Shown piece by piece: positions 25,805-34,467 of a stretch of 64,000 bases of DNA (positions are counted from its first letter, which is position 1; each line of letters starts with the position of its first letter). The stretch spans positions 868,001-932,000 of the forward strand of contig NZ_PZYZ01000001.1 of assembly GCF_003047295.1 (NCBI RefSeq), written 5' to 3'. The notes beneath the pieces were generated by a model. That model searched no databases, was not told the origin of the DNA, and saw only the letters and a program-made list of their open reading frames with translations. This DNA is from Nocardioides sediminis (GTDB lineage: Bacteria; Actinomycetota; Actinomycetes; Propionibacteriales; Nocardioidaceae). Made by a program: the position numbers and the translations under genes.

Positions 25805-27520
25805 GTGACCACATCCCGCCCCGAGCAGGCGCCGCCCGGTCTGCGCGTGGGCGGCTACGAGCTGTTGACGCGACTCGGCGAGGGCGGGATGGGCGTCGTG
25901 CACCTCGCCCGCAAGCCGGGTGGGGAGCGGGTGGCGCTCAAGGTGCTGCGCCCGCACATCGTCGGGGACGACGAGGCCCGCCGGCGGCTGGCGCGTGAGG
26001 TCAACAGCCTCGGCCGCATCCGCAACCGGCGCGTCGCCGAGATCGTCGACGCCGACCCGTGGGGGGACATCCCCTTCGTGGCCACCCGCTACGTCCCCGG
26101 GCTCTCGCTCCACGACCACGTGCACGAGGAGGGCCCGCTCACCGGACCCGACCTCGTCTGGACCGCCAGCTGCCTGGCCGAGGCGCTGGCGGCCGTGCAC
26201 GAGGTCGGGGTGCTGCACCGCGACGTCAAGCCGTCCAACGTGCTGATGGAGGGGCGCACGCCGATCCTGATCGACTTCGGCCTGGCCCGGGTGGCGGACG
26301 ACCCCAAGCTCACCCACACCGGGTGGCTGCTCGGGACGCCGGGATACCTCGCCCCCGAGATCCTGTACGGCGACGACGCCACCGCCGCCTCCGACGTGCA
26401 CTCGTGGGCGGCCACCGTCGCCTTCGCCGGCACCGGTCGACCGCCGTTCGGACGCGGGCCGTCCGTGGCGGTGATGGACCGTGTCCGCCGCGGCGAGCAC
26501 GACCTGACCGACCTGGACCCGGTGCTCCGGCCCGCCCTCGAGGAGGCCCTCGACCCGGACCCGGCACGTCGCCCCTCGCTGCCCGAGCTGCGCGCATGGC
26601 TCGACCGGCTGCTGCCGGCCACGCCCGGGCAGCCGTCCCAGCACCGGTCCGACCACCGGGCCGAGCCCTTCACGATGCCGATGGCCGTGGCCTCGCTGGC
26701 CCCGGCGGCCGACACCACCGAGGTCGTCGACCGGCGGGTCGAGCCCGCGGGCGGCGACCGCTGGCGGGGCGAGGACGAGGCGTTCACCGCGCCCGCCGCG
26801 GTCGGCCGGGAGCCGTGGACCGAGCCGTCTCCCCGCTCGACCCGCGTCCTCCACGACGACGGCGCGACCGGCCCCACCGAGACCATCCGGGACCCCGGCC
26901 ACGGCGAGGCGATGCCCTGGGACCCGCCGCCACCGCGGACCGGAGGGCTCGAGCGCTTCCGCCGCGGGGTGCTCGTCGTCGCGGGCGCGGCGGTGGCCGG
27001 CGCCGGCGTCGCGGTCGCGCCGTACGTCACGATCGCGTTGCTGGTCGTGGTCACCTGGCTGCTGCGCAGCGGCTCGCTGGCCGGCAGCGCCGCGGGTGCG
27101 CGCCGCCAGCTCCGCGGCACGAGGTGGTACGACGCCCCCCAGCTGCTGCTGGCGACGCCCTGGCACGCGGTGGCCGCCGTCCCGGGCGTGCTGCTGCTGG
27201 TGACGTGGAGCCTGGGCCTGGCGGCCGCGGGGGCGCTGCTGTGCTTCGCGGCCGGCCTCTCGCTCACCACCAGCCTCGGCGTCGTCGGCCTCGTCCTGGC
27301 CCTGGCCATGTGGTGGGGACCGGGCAGCTCGCGCCTGCGCGGCCCGGTGCAGCGGGTGAGCCACCCGCTCGCGGCCCGGGGGGTGCCGTGGTTCCTGGCC
27401 ACCCTCGTGCTGCTGGCCGCCGCGACCGGGCTCGCCGCCACGGCGACGAGCGACGGCACGATCTGGGCGCCCGCGCGCGACCGTCCGCTCGCGGACGTCA
27501 GCCTCCCCAGCTGGCTCTAG
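25805..27520 (+). CDS. Serine/threonine protein kinase with C-terminal membrane segments
   Basis: 571 aa, GTG start. The kinase domain (residues about 18-275) is complete: GEGGMGVVHLAR loop, VALKVL lysine, LHRDVKPSNVLM catalytic loop, LIDFGLARV (DFG), GTPGYLAPE and SDVHSWAATVAF. A Pro/Asp-rich linker follows (about 280-390), then several hydrophobic segments (about 390-550). No PASTA or other sensor domain is seen outside, so this is not PknB. It lies just after the truncated acyl-CoA-synthetase-like gene on the same strand. Confidence 0.92.
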   Translation: MTTSRPEQAPPGLRVGGYELLTRLGEGGMGVVHLARKPGGERVALKVLRPHIVGDDEARRRLAREVNSLGRIRNRRVAEIVDADPWGDIPFVATRYVPGLSLHDHVHEEGPLTGPDLVWTASCLAEALAAVHEVGVLHRDVKPSNVLMEGRTPILIDFGLARVADDPKLTHTGWLLGTPGYLAPEILYGDDATAASDVHSWAATVAFAGTGRPPFGRGPSVAVMDRVRRGEHDLTDLDPVLRPALEEALDPDPARRPSLPELRAWLDRLLPATPGQPSQHRSDHRAEPFTMPMAVASLAPAADTTEVVDRRVEPAGGDRWRGEDEAFTAPAAVGREPWTEPSPRSTRVLHDDGATGPTETIRDPGHGEAMPWDPPPPRTGGLERFRRGVLVVAGAAVAGAGVAVAPYVTIALLVVVTWLLRSGSLAGSAAGARRQLRGTRWYDAPQLLLATPWHAVAAVPGVLLLVTWSLGLAAAGALLCFAAGLSLTTSLGVVGLVLALAMWWGPGSSRLRGPVQRVSHPLAARGVPWFLATLVLLAAATGLAATATSDGTIWAPARDRPLADVSLPSWL

Positions 27521-27591
27521 CCGCTCGGTCGGCCGGATCGCGAGACACCGGCCGGCGCCGCCGGCGGGCGTGGCACAGTAGGGACGTGGCC

Positions 27592-27615
27592 ATGATCACG
27601 ATCATCATTTCCTAG
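27592..27615 (+). CDS. cimA leader peptide rich in isoleucine
   Basis: A seven-residue ORF, MITIIIS: four of the six codons after the start are Ile (ATC, ATC, ATC, ATT). AGGGA sits 7 bases before the ATG. A GTG two codons earlier would give VAMITIIIS. It ends one base before a hairpin and 25 bases before a terminator stem in front of citramalate synthase. The Ile content matches the product of the pathway controlled. Confidence 0.75.
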   Translation: MITIIIS

Positions 27616-27666
27616 CGCGACGGGATCCCCGCCGCGCCGACCTCCTGCACCCCGGGAGGTTTTTTT
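27616..27666 (+). terminator. Attenuator of cimA
   Basis: A first hairpin pairs 27616-27624 with 27628-27636 (CGCGACGGG with CCCGCCGCG, one A-C mismatch), directly after the leader stop. ACCTCC (27640-27645) then pairs with GGAGGT (27655-27660), followed by a run of seven T (27660-27666), an intrinsic terminator. cimA starts 36 bases later. A ribosome stalled on the Ile codons would overlap the first hairpin and could alter folding. Confidence 0.75.
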
Positions 27667-27701
27667 GTACCCGCACGCCCCCGCCCCGAGAGAAGAGACC
27701 G

Positions 27702-29282
27702 ATGGACCTGCAGGGCTCCTTCCACGTCTACGACACGACATTGCGCGACGGCGCGCAGCAGGAGGGCCTCAACCTCTCCGTCGCCGACAAGCTGACCATC
27801 GCGCGCCAGCTCGACGGGCTCGGCGTGGGCTACATCGAGGGCGGTTGGCCCGGCGCCAACCCCAAGGACACGGAGTTCTTCCGCCGGGCGGCCCTCGAGC
27901 TCGACCTCGAGCACGCGCGCCTGGCGGCGTTCGGCGCCACCCGGCGTGCCGGTGTACGCGCTGCCGACGACCCGCTCGTCGCCGCGCTGCGTGACTCGGG
28001 CGCCGGCGTCGTCACGCTCGTCGCCAAGTCGCACGACCGGCACGTCGAGCTCGCGCTGCGCACCACGCTGGAGGAGAACCTCGCGATGGTCCGCGACACC
28101 GTCAGCCACCTGCGCGAGGAGGGGCAGACCGTCTTCCTCGACGCCGAGCACTTCTTCGACGGCTACCGCGCCAACCGGGCCTACGCCCTCGAGGTGCTGC
28201 GCACCGCCGCCGAGGCCGGGGCCGAGGTCGTCGCCCTGTGCGACACCAACGGAGGCATGCTGCCCGACTGGGTGAGCGACGTCGTCGACGACGTCATCGA
28301 GACCACCGGGGCCCGCGTGGGCATCCACGCCCACAACGACAGCGGCTGCGCCGTCGCCAACTCGCTCGCCGCGGTCGACGCGGGCGCGACGCACGTGCAG
28401 GGCTGCATCAACGGGTACGGCGAGCGCACCGGCAACGCCGACCTGGTCACCGTGGTCGCCAACCTGGAGCTCAAGCTGGGCCGCCACGTCCTGCCGCAGG
28501 GGTTGCTGCGCGAGGCCACCCGCATCGCCCACGCCGTCGCCGAGGTCACCAACGTCCCGCCCGCGTCCCGCCAGCCGTACGTCGGCACGTCGGCGTTCGC
28601 GCACAAGGCCGGCCTGCACGCCTCGGCCATCAAGGTCGACCCCGACCTCTACCAGCACACCGACCCGCTCGAGGTCGGCAACGACATGCGCCTGCTCGTC
28701 TCGGACATGGCCGGACGGGCCTCCATCGAGCTCAAGGGCCGCGAGCTGGGCTTCGACCTCTCCGGAGACCGCGACCTGGTCACCCGGGTGACCGACCGGG
28801 TCAAGCAGCTCGAGCAGCGCGGCTACACCTTCGAGGCGGCGGACGCCTCCTTCGAGCTCCTCCTCGTCGAGGAGGTCGAGGGCGTCCGGCCGTCGTACTT
28901 CGACGTCGAGTCGTGGCGGGTCATCACCGAGACCGCACCGGCCGCGGAGGCGGTCTCCGAGGCCACGGTCAAGCTCAGGGCCGAGGGCGTGCGCTACGTC
29001 GTCACGGGGGAGGGCAACGGCCCGGTCAACGCCCTCGACGCGGCGCTCCGGACCGCGATCGGGCAGGCGTTCCCCGAGGTCGCCAAGTTCGAGCTCATCG
29101 ACTACAAGGTCCGGATCCTCGACCAGGGCCACGGCACAGACGCGATCACCCGCGTGCTCATCGAGACCTCCGACGGCGAGTCGTCCTGGGTGACGGTGGG
29201 CGTCGGGCACAACGTCATCGAGGCGTCCTGGGGCGCGCTGGTCGACGGGCTGACGTTCGGGCTGCGGCGGCACCACCGCTAG
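27702..29282 (+). CDS. cimA: Citramalate synthase
   Basis: 526 aa. It condenses pyruvate and acetyl-CoA to citramalate, the entry to threonine-independent isoleucine synthesis; later steps use LeuCD and LeuB. DTTLRDGAQQEGLNLS (HMGL/LeuA signature), EGGWPGANPKDTEFF, AHNDSGCAVANSLAAVDAGATHVQG and GYGERTGNADL are present. A C-terminal LeuA dimerisation/regulatory domain spans about 380-526. EGGWPG near residue 47 separates CimA-type from LeuA. Preceded by an Ile-codon attenuator. Confidence 0.94.
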   Translation: MDLQGSFHVYDTTLRDGAQQEGLNLSVADKLTIARQLDGLGVGYIEGGWPGANPKDTEFFRRAALELDLEHARLAAFGATRRAGVRAADDPLVAALRDSGAGVVTLVAKSHDRHVELALRTTLEENLAMVRDTVSHLREEGQTVFLDAEHFFDGYRANRAYALEVLRTAAEAGAEVVALCDTNGGMLPDWVSDVVDDVIETTGARVGIHAHNDSGCAVANSLAAVDAGATHVQGCINGYGERTGNADLVTVVANLELKLGRHVLPQGLLREATRIAHAVAEVTNVPPASRQPYVGTSAFAHKAGLHASAIKVDPDLYQHTDPLEVGNDMRLLVSDMAGRASIELKGRELGFDLSGDRDLVTRVTDRVKQLEQRGYTFEAADASFELLLVEEVEGVRPSYFDVESWRVITETAPAAEAVSEATVKLRAEGVRYVVTGEGNGPVNALDAALRTAIGQAFPEVAKFELIDYKVRILDQGHGTDAITRVLIETSDGESSWVTVGVGHNVIEASWGALVDGLTFGLRRHHR

Positions 29283-29332
29283 GCGGTGCCATGACGGTTG
29301 CGTCGGTGAGTCCGAGGCGCGCTCGCCCCGGC

Positions 29333-29905
29333 TCAGTGCCCGACGACCCGGCGGACCAGGTCGTCCCACGCGGCCTCGATGCGGTCGAGGGTCACGTCGT
29401 CGGCCTGCTGCTGCTCGACGACCACGATGTCGAGCGGTGCGAGGAGGGCGACCGCGAGCAGGGGGAGGTCGCCCTCCACGTGCAGCTCGGAGAGCAGGTG
29501 GCGCAGGTGCATGATCGCGAAGGACGCCGCCGCGCGGGAGCGGGCCCCGTGGCTGCCGGTCGCCGCCTTGATGAGCGCGCCGTGGGTGACGTTGAGCCGC
29601 AGGCGGGAGTGGCCCATCGCGAGGAGCCGCTCGTAGGGCGGCGCCCCGGGCCCGAGCGGGGGTGGGCCCGAGAGGACGCTGGCCTGCCACGCGGACTCGG
29701 AGCGGTCGAGCACCGCGGCCATCAGGCCCTCGCGGCTGTGGAAGCGCCGGAACAGCGTGCCCTTGCCGACGCCGGCCTCGCGCGCCACGGCATCCATCGA
29801 GACCCGTTCCACGCCCAGCTCGTCGACGAGCCGGGAGGCGGCGGCCAGGATCGTCTCCCGGTTGCGCGCGGCGTCGGCTCGCTCGGGAGGCGGCGCGTCC
29901 GCCAT
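29333..29905 (-). CDS. TetR-family transcription regulator
   Basis: 190 aa. The N-terminal HTH (RADAARNRETILAAASRLVDELG, VSMDAVAREAGVGKGTLFRRFHSREGLMAAVLDR) is standard TetR. The C-terminal ligand domain ends DLVRRVVGH and belongs to the SBP-like TetR group. ATG 29905 is used; a GTG at 29923 would add six residues. Divergent from the NADPH-dependent FMN reductase at 30015, with a palindromic operator between, so it probably represses both. Confidence 0.86.
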   Translation of the reverse strand: MADAPPPERADAARNRETILAAASRLVDELGVERVSMDAVAREAGVGKGTLFRRFHSREGLMAAVLDRSESAWQASVLSGPPPLGPGAPPYERLLAMGHSRLRLNVTHGALIKAATGSHGARSRAAASFAIMHLRHLLSELHVEGDLPLLAVALLAPLDIVVVEQQQADDVTLDRIEAAWDDLVRRVVGH

Positions 29906-29985
29906 CGGGAGGCTGATGGGCACGGCGTCAGGGTAGTGGCCGGCGCCACACCCGGATCCCGCATTTCCTGACGACGGCGGGAATG

Positions 29986-30007
29986 AAAGCGGACCACGGT
30001 CCGTTTT
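29986..30007. promoter_or_regulatory. TetR operator between the regulator and the FMN reductase
   Basis: AAAGCGGACC and GGTCCGTTTT flank an AC centre: nine of ten arm positions are complementary. It ends 8 bases before the reductase ATG and 81 bases before the TetR start. The CGGACC/GGTCCG core is a typical TetR site shape. Confidence 0.65.
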
Positions 30008-30014
30008 GTCCGTC

Positions 30015-30557
30015 ATGACTGACACCCGCGTCCTCGTCCTCGTCGGCAGCCTGCGCGCCGACTCGATCAACCGCCGCCTCGCCGAGGCGCTGAAGGCGTC
30101 CGCCCCCGAGGGCGTCACCCTCGAGATCGCCGAGGGCCTCGGCTCGATCCCGTTCTACAACGAGGAGATCGACGGCGAGACGGCGCCCGCCGCGGCCGTC
30201 GCCCTGCGCGAGCAGGTCGCCGCCGCCGACCGCGTGCTGGTGATCACCCCCGAGTACAACGGCACCATGCCCGCCGTGCTCAACAACGCCATCGACTGGC
30301 TCTCGCGTCCCTACGGCGCGGGCGCCATCGTGGGCAAGCCCTTCGCCGCCGTGGGCACCACCCCGACGCCGTACGGCGGCAAGTGGTCGCACGAGCACGC
30401 CCGCCACTCGGCCACCATCGCAGGCGCCAAGGTCATCGACACCGTGGTGCTCTCGCAGCCCGGCGTGGACGTCGACGTGCTCTCCGACGAGGTGCTGGCC
30501 AAGTTCCGCGCCGCCGTCGCCGAGCTGGTCGACTGGCGCGACGACGCCGCGGCCTGA
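30015..30557 (+). CDS. NADPH-dependent FMN reductase (chromate/quinone reductase-like)
   Basis: 180 aa flavodoxin-fold protein: LVLVGSLRADSINRRLAEAL (FMN phosphate loop), ITPEYNGTMPAVLNNAIDWLSRP (the family signature) and GTTPTPYGGKWSHEHAR. Such enzymes reduce quinones, chromate or azo compounds using FMN. The ATG at 30015 is chosen over a TTG inside the operator. Control by the divergent TetR suggests induction by an electrophile or quinone-like compound. Confidence 0.9.
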   Translation: MTDTRVLVLVGSLRADSINRRLAEALKASAPEGVTLEIAEGLGSIPFYNEEIDGETAPAAAVALREQVAAADRVLVITPEYNGTMPAVLNNAIDWLSRPYGAGAIVGKPFAAVGTTPTPYGGKWSHEHARHSATIAGAKVIDTVVLSQPGVDVDVLSDEVLAKFRAAVAELVDWRDDAAA

Positions 30558-30587
30558 CCGCCGGTCCACCGGGGTACGGTCGCCTGC

Positions 30588-31979
30588 GTGGCCGCACTCC
30601 ACGACCTGACAGCCCTCGAGCAGGGTGACCTCGTCCGCCGTGGGGAGGTCACCCCGCTCGACCTGGTCGAGCACTACCTCGCCCGCGCCGACCGCGTCGG
30701 CGCCTTCGTCACGCCGACCCCCGAACAGGCGCGCGAGCACGCGCGTCGCCTCGGACCGCGTCCCGAGGGCGCCGCGCCCCTGTGGGGAGTGCCGACCGCG
30801 ATCAAGGACCTGCACCCCACCGCGGGCGTGCGCACGACCTTCGGCTCCGCCGCGTTCGCGGACTTCGTGCCGGACGTCTCCGACAACGTCGTCCTCACCC
30901 TCGAGGCCGCGGGCATGCCCAGCCTGGGCAAGACGAACACCCCCGAGCTCGGCTCGCCCTGCTACACCGAGCCCGACGTCGCACCGCCGGCCGTGACCCC
31001 CTGGGACCCCACCCGGACCGCGGGTGGCTCCAGCGGCGGGGCAGCGGCAGCCGTGGCGGCGGGGCTGGTGCCCGTGGCCCCGGGCTCGGACGGCGGCGGC
31101 TCCATCCGCATCCCGGCCTCGTGCTGCGGGCTCGTCGGGCTCAAGCCCACCCGCGGTCGGATCAGTGCCGCCCCCCTGTACGGCGATCCGACCGGCCTGG
31201 CCACGGCCGGGACCCTCGCCCGGACCGTGCGCGACGCCGCTGCCCTGCTCGACGTGCTGGCGGGCCGGCGGCCCGGTGACCCCTCCTGGGCCCCACCTCC
31301 TCCGCTCCGGTTCCTCGACGCCTGCGACCGCGACCCGGGGCGCCTCCGGGTCGCTCGCTTCATCACACCAGTCATCACCGACACCGCCGTCGACCCCAGC
31401 AGCGTCGAGGCCTGGGAGACGACCTCCGCGCTCCTCGCCGGGCTCGGCCACGACGTCGAGGACGTCGCGGTGCCGCTGCCGCGCGAGGCGGTCGCTACCT
31501 TCGAGACCTGCTGGGCCGTGCTGACCGCGCTCGCCGAGGTCCCGGCGGGCACCGAGCCCCTCCTGAGGCCGCTGACCCGGTGGCTCGCCGAACGCGGCCG
31601 GGCCGTCAGCGGGCCCGACTTCGGGCGGGCCATCGCCCGGATGCGCCAGTACGCCGCCGAGGCGCTGCTCGCGCTGGCGCCGTACGACCTGGTGCTGACC
31701 CCGACCCTGGCCACTCCGCCGCCCCCGGTCGGTGCGTTGCGCGACGACGCCGACCCGGAGGCCGACTTCGAGGCGCAGAAGCGTTTCACCCCTTGGACGA
31801 GCGCCTGGAACGTCACCGGCATGCCGGCGGTGTCGCTGCCGCTGCACCAGACGGACGACGGTCTGCCCGTCGGCACCATGCTCGCCGCCCGTCCGGCCGA
31901 GGAGCACGTGCTACTCGCCGCGGCCGCCCAGCTCGAGCAGGCGCGGCCCTGGGTCGACCGGCGGCCACCGGGCTGGTGA
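30588..31979 (+). CDS. Amidase signature-family hydrolase
   Basis: 463 aa, GTG start. The Ser-cisSer-Lys triad is visible: Lys in PTAIKDLHPT, and GGSSGGAAAAVAAG with GSDGGGSIRIPASCCGLVGLKPTRGR. A C-terminal MPAVSLPLHQTDDGLPVGTML block is standard. There is no GatB/GatC neighbour and the sequence looks like a secondary amidase rather than GatA. Substrate unknown. It follows the FMN reductase by 30 bases and could share its TetR control. Confidence 0.9.
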   Translation: MAALHDLTALEQGDLVRRGEVTPLDLVEHYLARADRVGAFVTPTPEQAREHARRLGPRPEGAAPLWGVPTAIKDLHPTAGVRTTFGSAAFADFVPDVSDNVVLTLEAAGMPSLGKTNTPELGSPCYTEPDVAPPAVTPWDPTRTAGGSSGGAAAAVAAGLVPVAPGSDGGGSIRIPASCCGLVGLKPTRGRISAAPLYGDPTGLATAGTLARTVRDAAALLDVLAGRRPGDPSWAPPPPLRFLDACDRDPGRLRVARFITPVITDTAVDPSSVEAWETTSALLAGLGHDVEDVAVPLPREAVATFETCWAVLTALAEVPAGTEPLLRPLTRWLAERGRAVSGPDFGRAIARMRQYAAEALLALAPYDLVLTPTLATPPPPVGALRDDADPEADFEAQKRFTPWTSAWNVTGMPAVSLPLHQTDDGLPVGTMLAARPAEEHVLLAAAAQLEQARPWVDRRPPGW

Positions 31980-32022
31980 ACGGCTCTGGACAACCGGCCA
32001 CCGGCGTGGTCGGTTTGGGCAG

Positions 32023-32409
32023 GTGAGCGAGCTGACGCCGTACCTCTGCGTGCCGGACGCGCGGGCCGCGATCGACTGGTACGTCGACGTGCTGGGCGCC
32101 CAGGTGACGTTCGAGCCGATCCTGATGGAGGACGGCCGCGTCGGGCACGTCGAGCTGGCCGTCGACGGCGCCGGCTGGATGATGTCGGAGGAGTTCCCGG
32201 ACTCCGGTGTGGCCGCGCCCGACCCCGGCCTCGGTGCGGCGGTGTCGTTGCACCTGACCGTCGACGACGTCGACGCGGTCTGCACGCGACTGCGCGCCGC
32301 GGGCACGACCCTGGACCGAGGTCCTGAGGACGCTCCGCCCGCCGGTCGGGTGGCGGTGTTCCGCGACCCCTTCGGCCACCGGTGGTTCCTCAACCAGCCG
32401 TCGCCCTGA
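32023..32409 (+). CDS. VOC-family protein (PhnB/glyoxalase-like)
   Basis: 128 aa, GTG start. ELTPYLCVPDARAAIDWYVDVLGAQV, then DGRVGHVELAVDGAGWMMSEEFPD and VAVFRDPFGHRWFLNQ, is the PhnB-like VOC layout with one half of the fold repeated. Function cannot be read from sequence. 43 bases after the amidase, same strand. Confidence 0.88.
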   Translation: MSELTPYLCVPDARAAIDWYVDVLGAQVTFEPILMEDGRVGHVELAVDGAGWMMSEEFPDSGVAAPDPGLGAAVSLHLTVDDVDAVCTRLRAAGTTLDRGPEDAPPAGRVAVFRDPFGHRWFLNQPSP

Positions 32410-32435
32410 CGGCCGGGGCGTTCGGACGTCGACCG

Positions 32436-32520
32436 GGACGTCCGACGAGGCGGCGGCTCGGGCGACCTGATCGTCGGACGTCCCGCCGGACGTCCCGCCG
32501 GACGTCCGACGAGGCGGCGG
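32436..32520. repeat. Short direct repeats between convergent genes
   Basis: A 21-base unit, GGACGTCCGACGAGGCGGCG plus G, occurs at 32436-32456 and again at 32500-32520. Between them, GGACGTCCCGCC occurs twice in tandem (32476-32499), running into the second copy. GGACGTCC is itself palindromic. The block fills the space between the VOC stop and the ecfT stop and may act as a 3'-end structure. Confidence 0.7.
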
Positions 32521-32526
32521 GGGCCC

Positions 32527-33135
32527 CTACTCGCCGATGCCGCGGGCGTGCAGGGCGTCGCCGGTCTCCCGCGCCCGCGCCACGACGCGGATCACCAGCG
32601 GGACGAGCCGCGCGCGTGGCGAGCGCTCGAGGCCACGGGCGAGCGCGGCGTCCCGCGACTCCCCGGCCAGCGAGAGGGTGGACGGGATCGCCCGGAGCAT
32701 CAGGGAGAAGGCGAGGCCGACCTGCTCGGGGTCGACGCCGACGCGGCGCAGCGGACGCAACCCGTGCGTGACGGCGTCCATCACCTCGTCGACCGGCGTC
32801 GTCACCGTGAGGGTCGTGGCGAGCAGGATCAGCGCGACCAGGTCGCCCACCACCTCGACGGCCCGCGGCCAGCCGCTCTGCCAGACCGTCCAGGCGCCCA
32901 GGAGGGCGGCGACGACGAGCAGCCCCCGCATCGCCCGCAGCGTCACGTCGAGCCGCGCCCCCGACCACACCAGCAGGCCGGCGGCCACGCCGACGAAGAC
33001 CAGTGCCGACACCGGTCCGTGGACGACGACCACCACGATGCTCGCGACCATCAGCCCGAGGAGCTTGGTCCCCGCTCGACGGCGGTGGAGGAACGTGTCG
33101 CCGGGCCGGTGGATCCCGAGCAGGTCGGCGCTCAT
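32527..33135 (-). CDS. bioN: ECF transporter transmembrane subunit EcfT (BioN-type)
   Basis: 202 aa, four or five membrane segments with the EcfT C-terminal Ala-Arg-Gly-type coupling motifs SRDAALARGLERS and ALHARGIGE. It couples ATPase motion to the S component. Part of the operon bioY-bioM-bioN; its ATG overlaps the bioM stop (ATGA). Assigned to biotin because of the adjacent bioY and BioQ. Confidence 0.9.
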   Translation of the reverse strand: MSADLLGIHRPGDTFLHRRRAGTKLLGLMVASIVVVVVHGPVSALVFVGVAAGLLVWSGARLDVTLRAMRGLLVVAALLGAWTVWQSGWPRAVEVVGDLVALILLATTLTVTTPVDEVMDAVTHGLRPLRRVGVDPEQVGLAFSLMLRAIPSTLSLAGESRDAALARGLERSPRARLVPLVIRVVARARETGDALHARGIGE

Positions 33136-33821
33136 GCGGTCGCCCGGTAGCGGGAGATCACGTCGTCCGCAGCCCCGTCCTGCTCCACCCGCCCGTCCCG
33201 CACGAGGAGCGCGCGGTCGCACCGCGACGCCAGCTCGAGGTCGTGCGTCACCAGCACCACCTGCTGCGGCAGGGAGAGCAGCAGGTCACCGATCCGGCGG
33301 CTGTTGCCGAGGTCGAGCAGCGTGGTGGGCTCGTCGGCCACCAGCACCGACGGTCCGGTCGCGAGCACGCCGGCGAGCGCCAGCAGCTGCCGCTCCCCGC
33401 CCGAGAGGCCGTGGACGCTGCGGTCCCCGAAGCCCTCCAGCCCGAAGTCGGCGAGCACGGCGTCGGCGGCGGCGAGCCGCTCCTGCTTGTCCGGGACCGT
33501 ACGCCGCAGCGACAGGGCCACGTCCTCGCGCGCGGTCGGCATCACGAGCTGCGCGGCCGGATCGGTGAACACGAACCCCACGCGCCGTCGCACCTCGCGT
33601 CCCGACCTCGACACGTCCAGGCCGTCCACGACCACCCGGCCGGTGCTCGGCGCGACGAGGCCGTTGAGGAGACGGGCGATCGTGGACTTGCCCGACCCGT
33701 TGGGGCCGACCAGCGCGACCCGTCGCTCGGTCAGGCGCAGGGACGTCTCGTGGAGGACGAGCAGGTCGCCGTCGTGGGTGGGGACCCGGACGGAGACCTG
33801 CTCCAGGGCGATCTCGCTCAC
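33132..33821 (-). CDS. bioM: ECF transporter ATPase (BioM-type)
   Basis: 229 aa ABC ATPase: Walker A GPNGSGKST, Q-loop FVFTDPAAQLVMPT, signature LSGGERQLLALAGVLA, Walker B VLVADEPTT, and switch His in LVTHDLELAS. GTG start; it overlaps the bioY stop by 4 bases (GTGA), and the next gene overlaps its own stop. Energises biotin uptake with BioY and BioN. Confidence 0.92.
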   Translation of the reverse strand: MSEIALEQVSVRVPTHDGDLLVLHETSLRLTERRVALVGPNGSGKSTIARLLNGLVAPSTGRVVVDGLDVSRSGREVRRRVGFVFTDPAAQLVMPTAREDVALSLRRTVPDKQERLAAADAVLADFGLEGFGDRSVHGLSGGERQLLALAGVLATGPSVLVADEPTTLLDLGNSRRIGDLLLSLPQQVVLVTHDLELASRCDRALLVRDGRVEQDGAADDVISRYRATA

Positions 33822-34432
33822 GCGGTGAGGGTGCCCTCCGGCTGGTCCTGCGCGGAGGCGGGGGCGTCCCGGCGGCTGCTGAGCAGGTCGGGGAACGCGC
33901 GGTGCACGGCGGTGGCGACGATCGCCATCGCCACGTTCTTGAGCACGTCGCCGATCCAGAAGATCTTGTCCACGTCGAAGGCCTGGGCCCACGTCATGTC
34001 GGCGCGCAGCACGAGGCCGGCCATGCCGAAGGTGTGGATGAAGAGCGCCGAGCTGACGAGGCCGGCGGTGAAGATCGCGGTCACGCTCGCCAGCGAGCGA
34101 CGCGGGAGGCGCTCGACGATGAAGCCGCACAGGCCCGCGGCCAGCGGGAAGCCCACGAGGTAGCCGGCCGACGGTCCGGTGAGCACGGCCAGCCCGGCCG
34201 CGCCGCCCGAGAAGATCGGCAGGCCGGCCGCGCCGGCGACGACGTACAGCAGGACGGCCAGGAAGCCGCGGCGCATGCCCAGCACCGCACCCGACAGCAG
34301 CACCGCGAACGTCTGCAGGGTGATGGGCACGGGGCCGGCCAGCTTGATGGCGGGAAGGAGGGCGCACACGGCGATCAGGGCGGCGAAGGCCGCGATGAGC
34401 GCGATGTCGGTGCCGGCGCGGCGAGTCTGCAT
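33818..34432 (-). CDS. bioY: Biotin transporter S component BioY
   Basis: 204 aa, six hydrophobic segments. IKLAGPVPITLQTFAVLLSGAVLG, GLPIFSGGAAGLAVLTGPSAGYLVGFPLAA and DVDKIFWIGDVLKNVAMA are the BioY signatures, including the biotin-contacting loops. First gene of bioYMN. Two BioQ-type operators lie 21-48 bases upstream of its start, in the gap shared with the divergent regulator. Confidence 0.95.
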   Translation of the reverse strand: MQTRRAGTDIALIAAFAALIAVCALLPAIKLAGPVPITLQTFAVLLSGAVLGMRRGFLAVLLYVVAGAAGLPIFSGGAAGLAVLTGPSAGYLVGFPLAAGLCGFIVERLPRRSLASVTAIFTAGLVSSALFIHTFGMAGLVLRADMTWAQAFDVDKIFWIGDVLKNVAMAIVATAVHRAFPDLLSSRRDAPASAQDQPEGTLTA

Positions 34433-34452
34433 GGGGGAGTCCTTCGCTTACC

Positions 34453-34465
34453 TGAACGGTGGTCA
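34453..34465. promoter_or_regulatory. BioQ-type operator, copy 1
   Basis: TGAAC-GGT-GGTCA, one mismatch from the TGAAC-N3-GTTCA palindrome reported for BioQ in actinobacteria. It lies 21 bases from the bioY start. Confidence 0.7.
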
Positions 34466-34467
34466 GT

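Noticed and set aside
22768..25812. A 1014-residue minus-strand frame opposite ilvE, nhaA and the AMP-binding gene
   Set aside because: It runs antisense through three well-supported genes and its composition is typical of a shadow frame.
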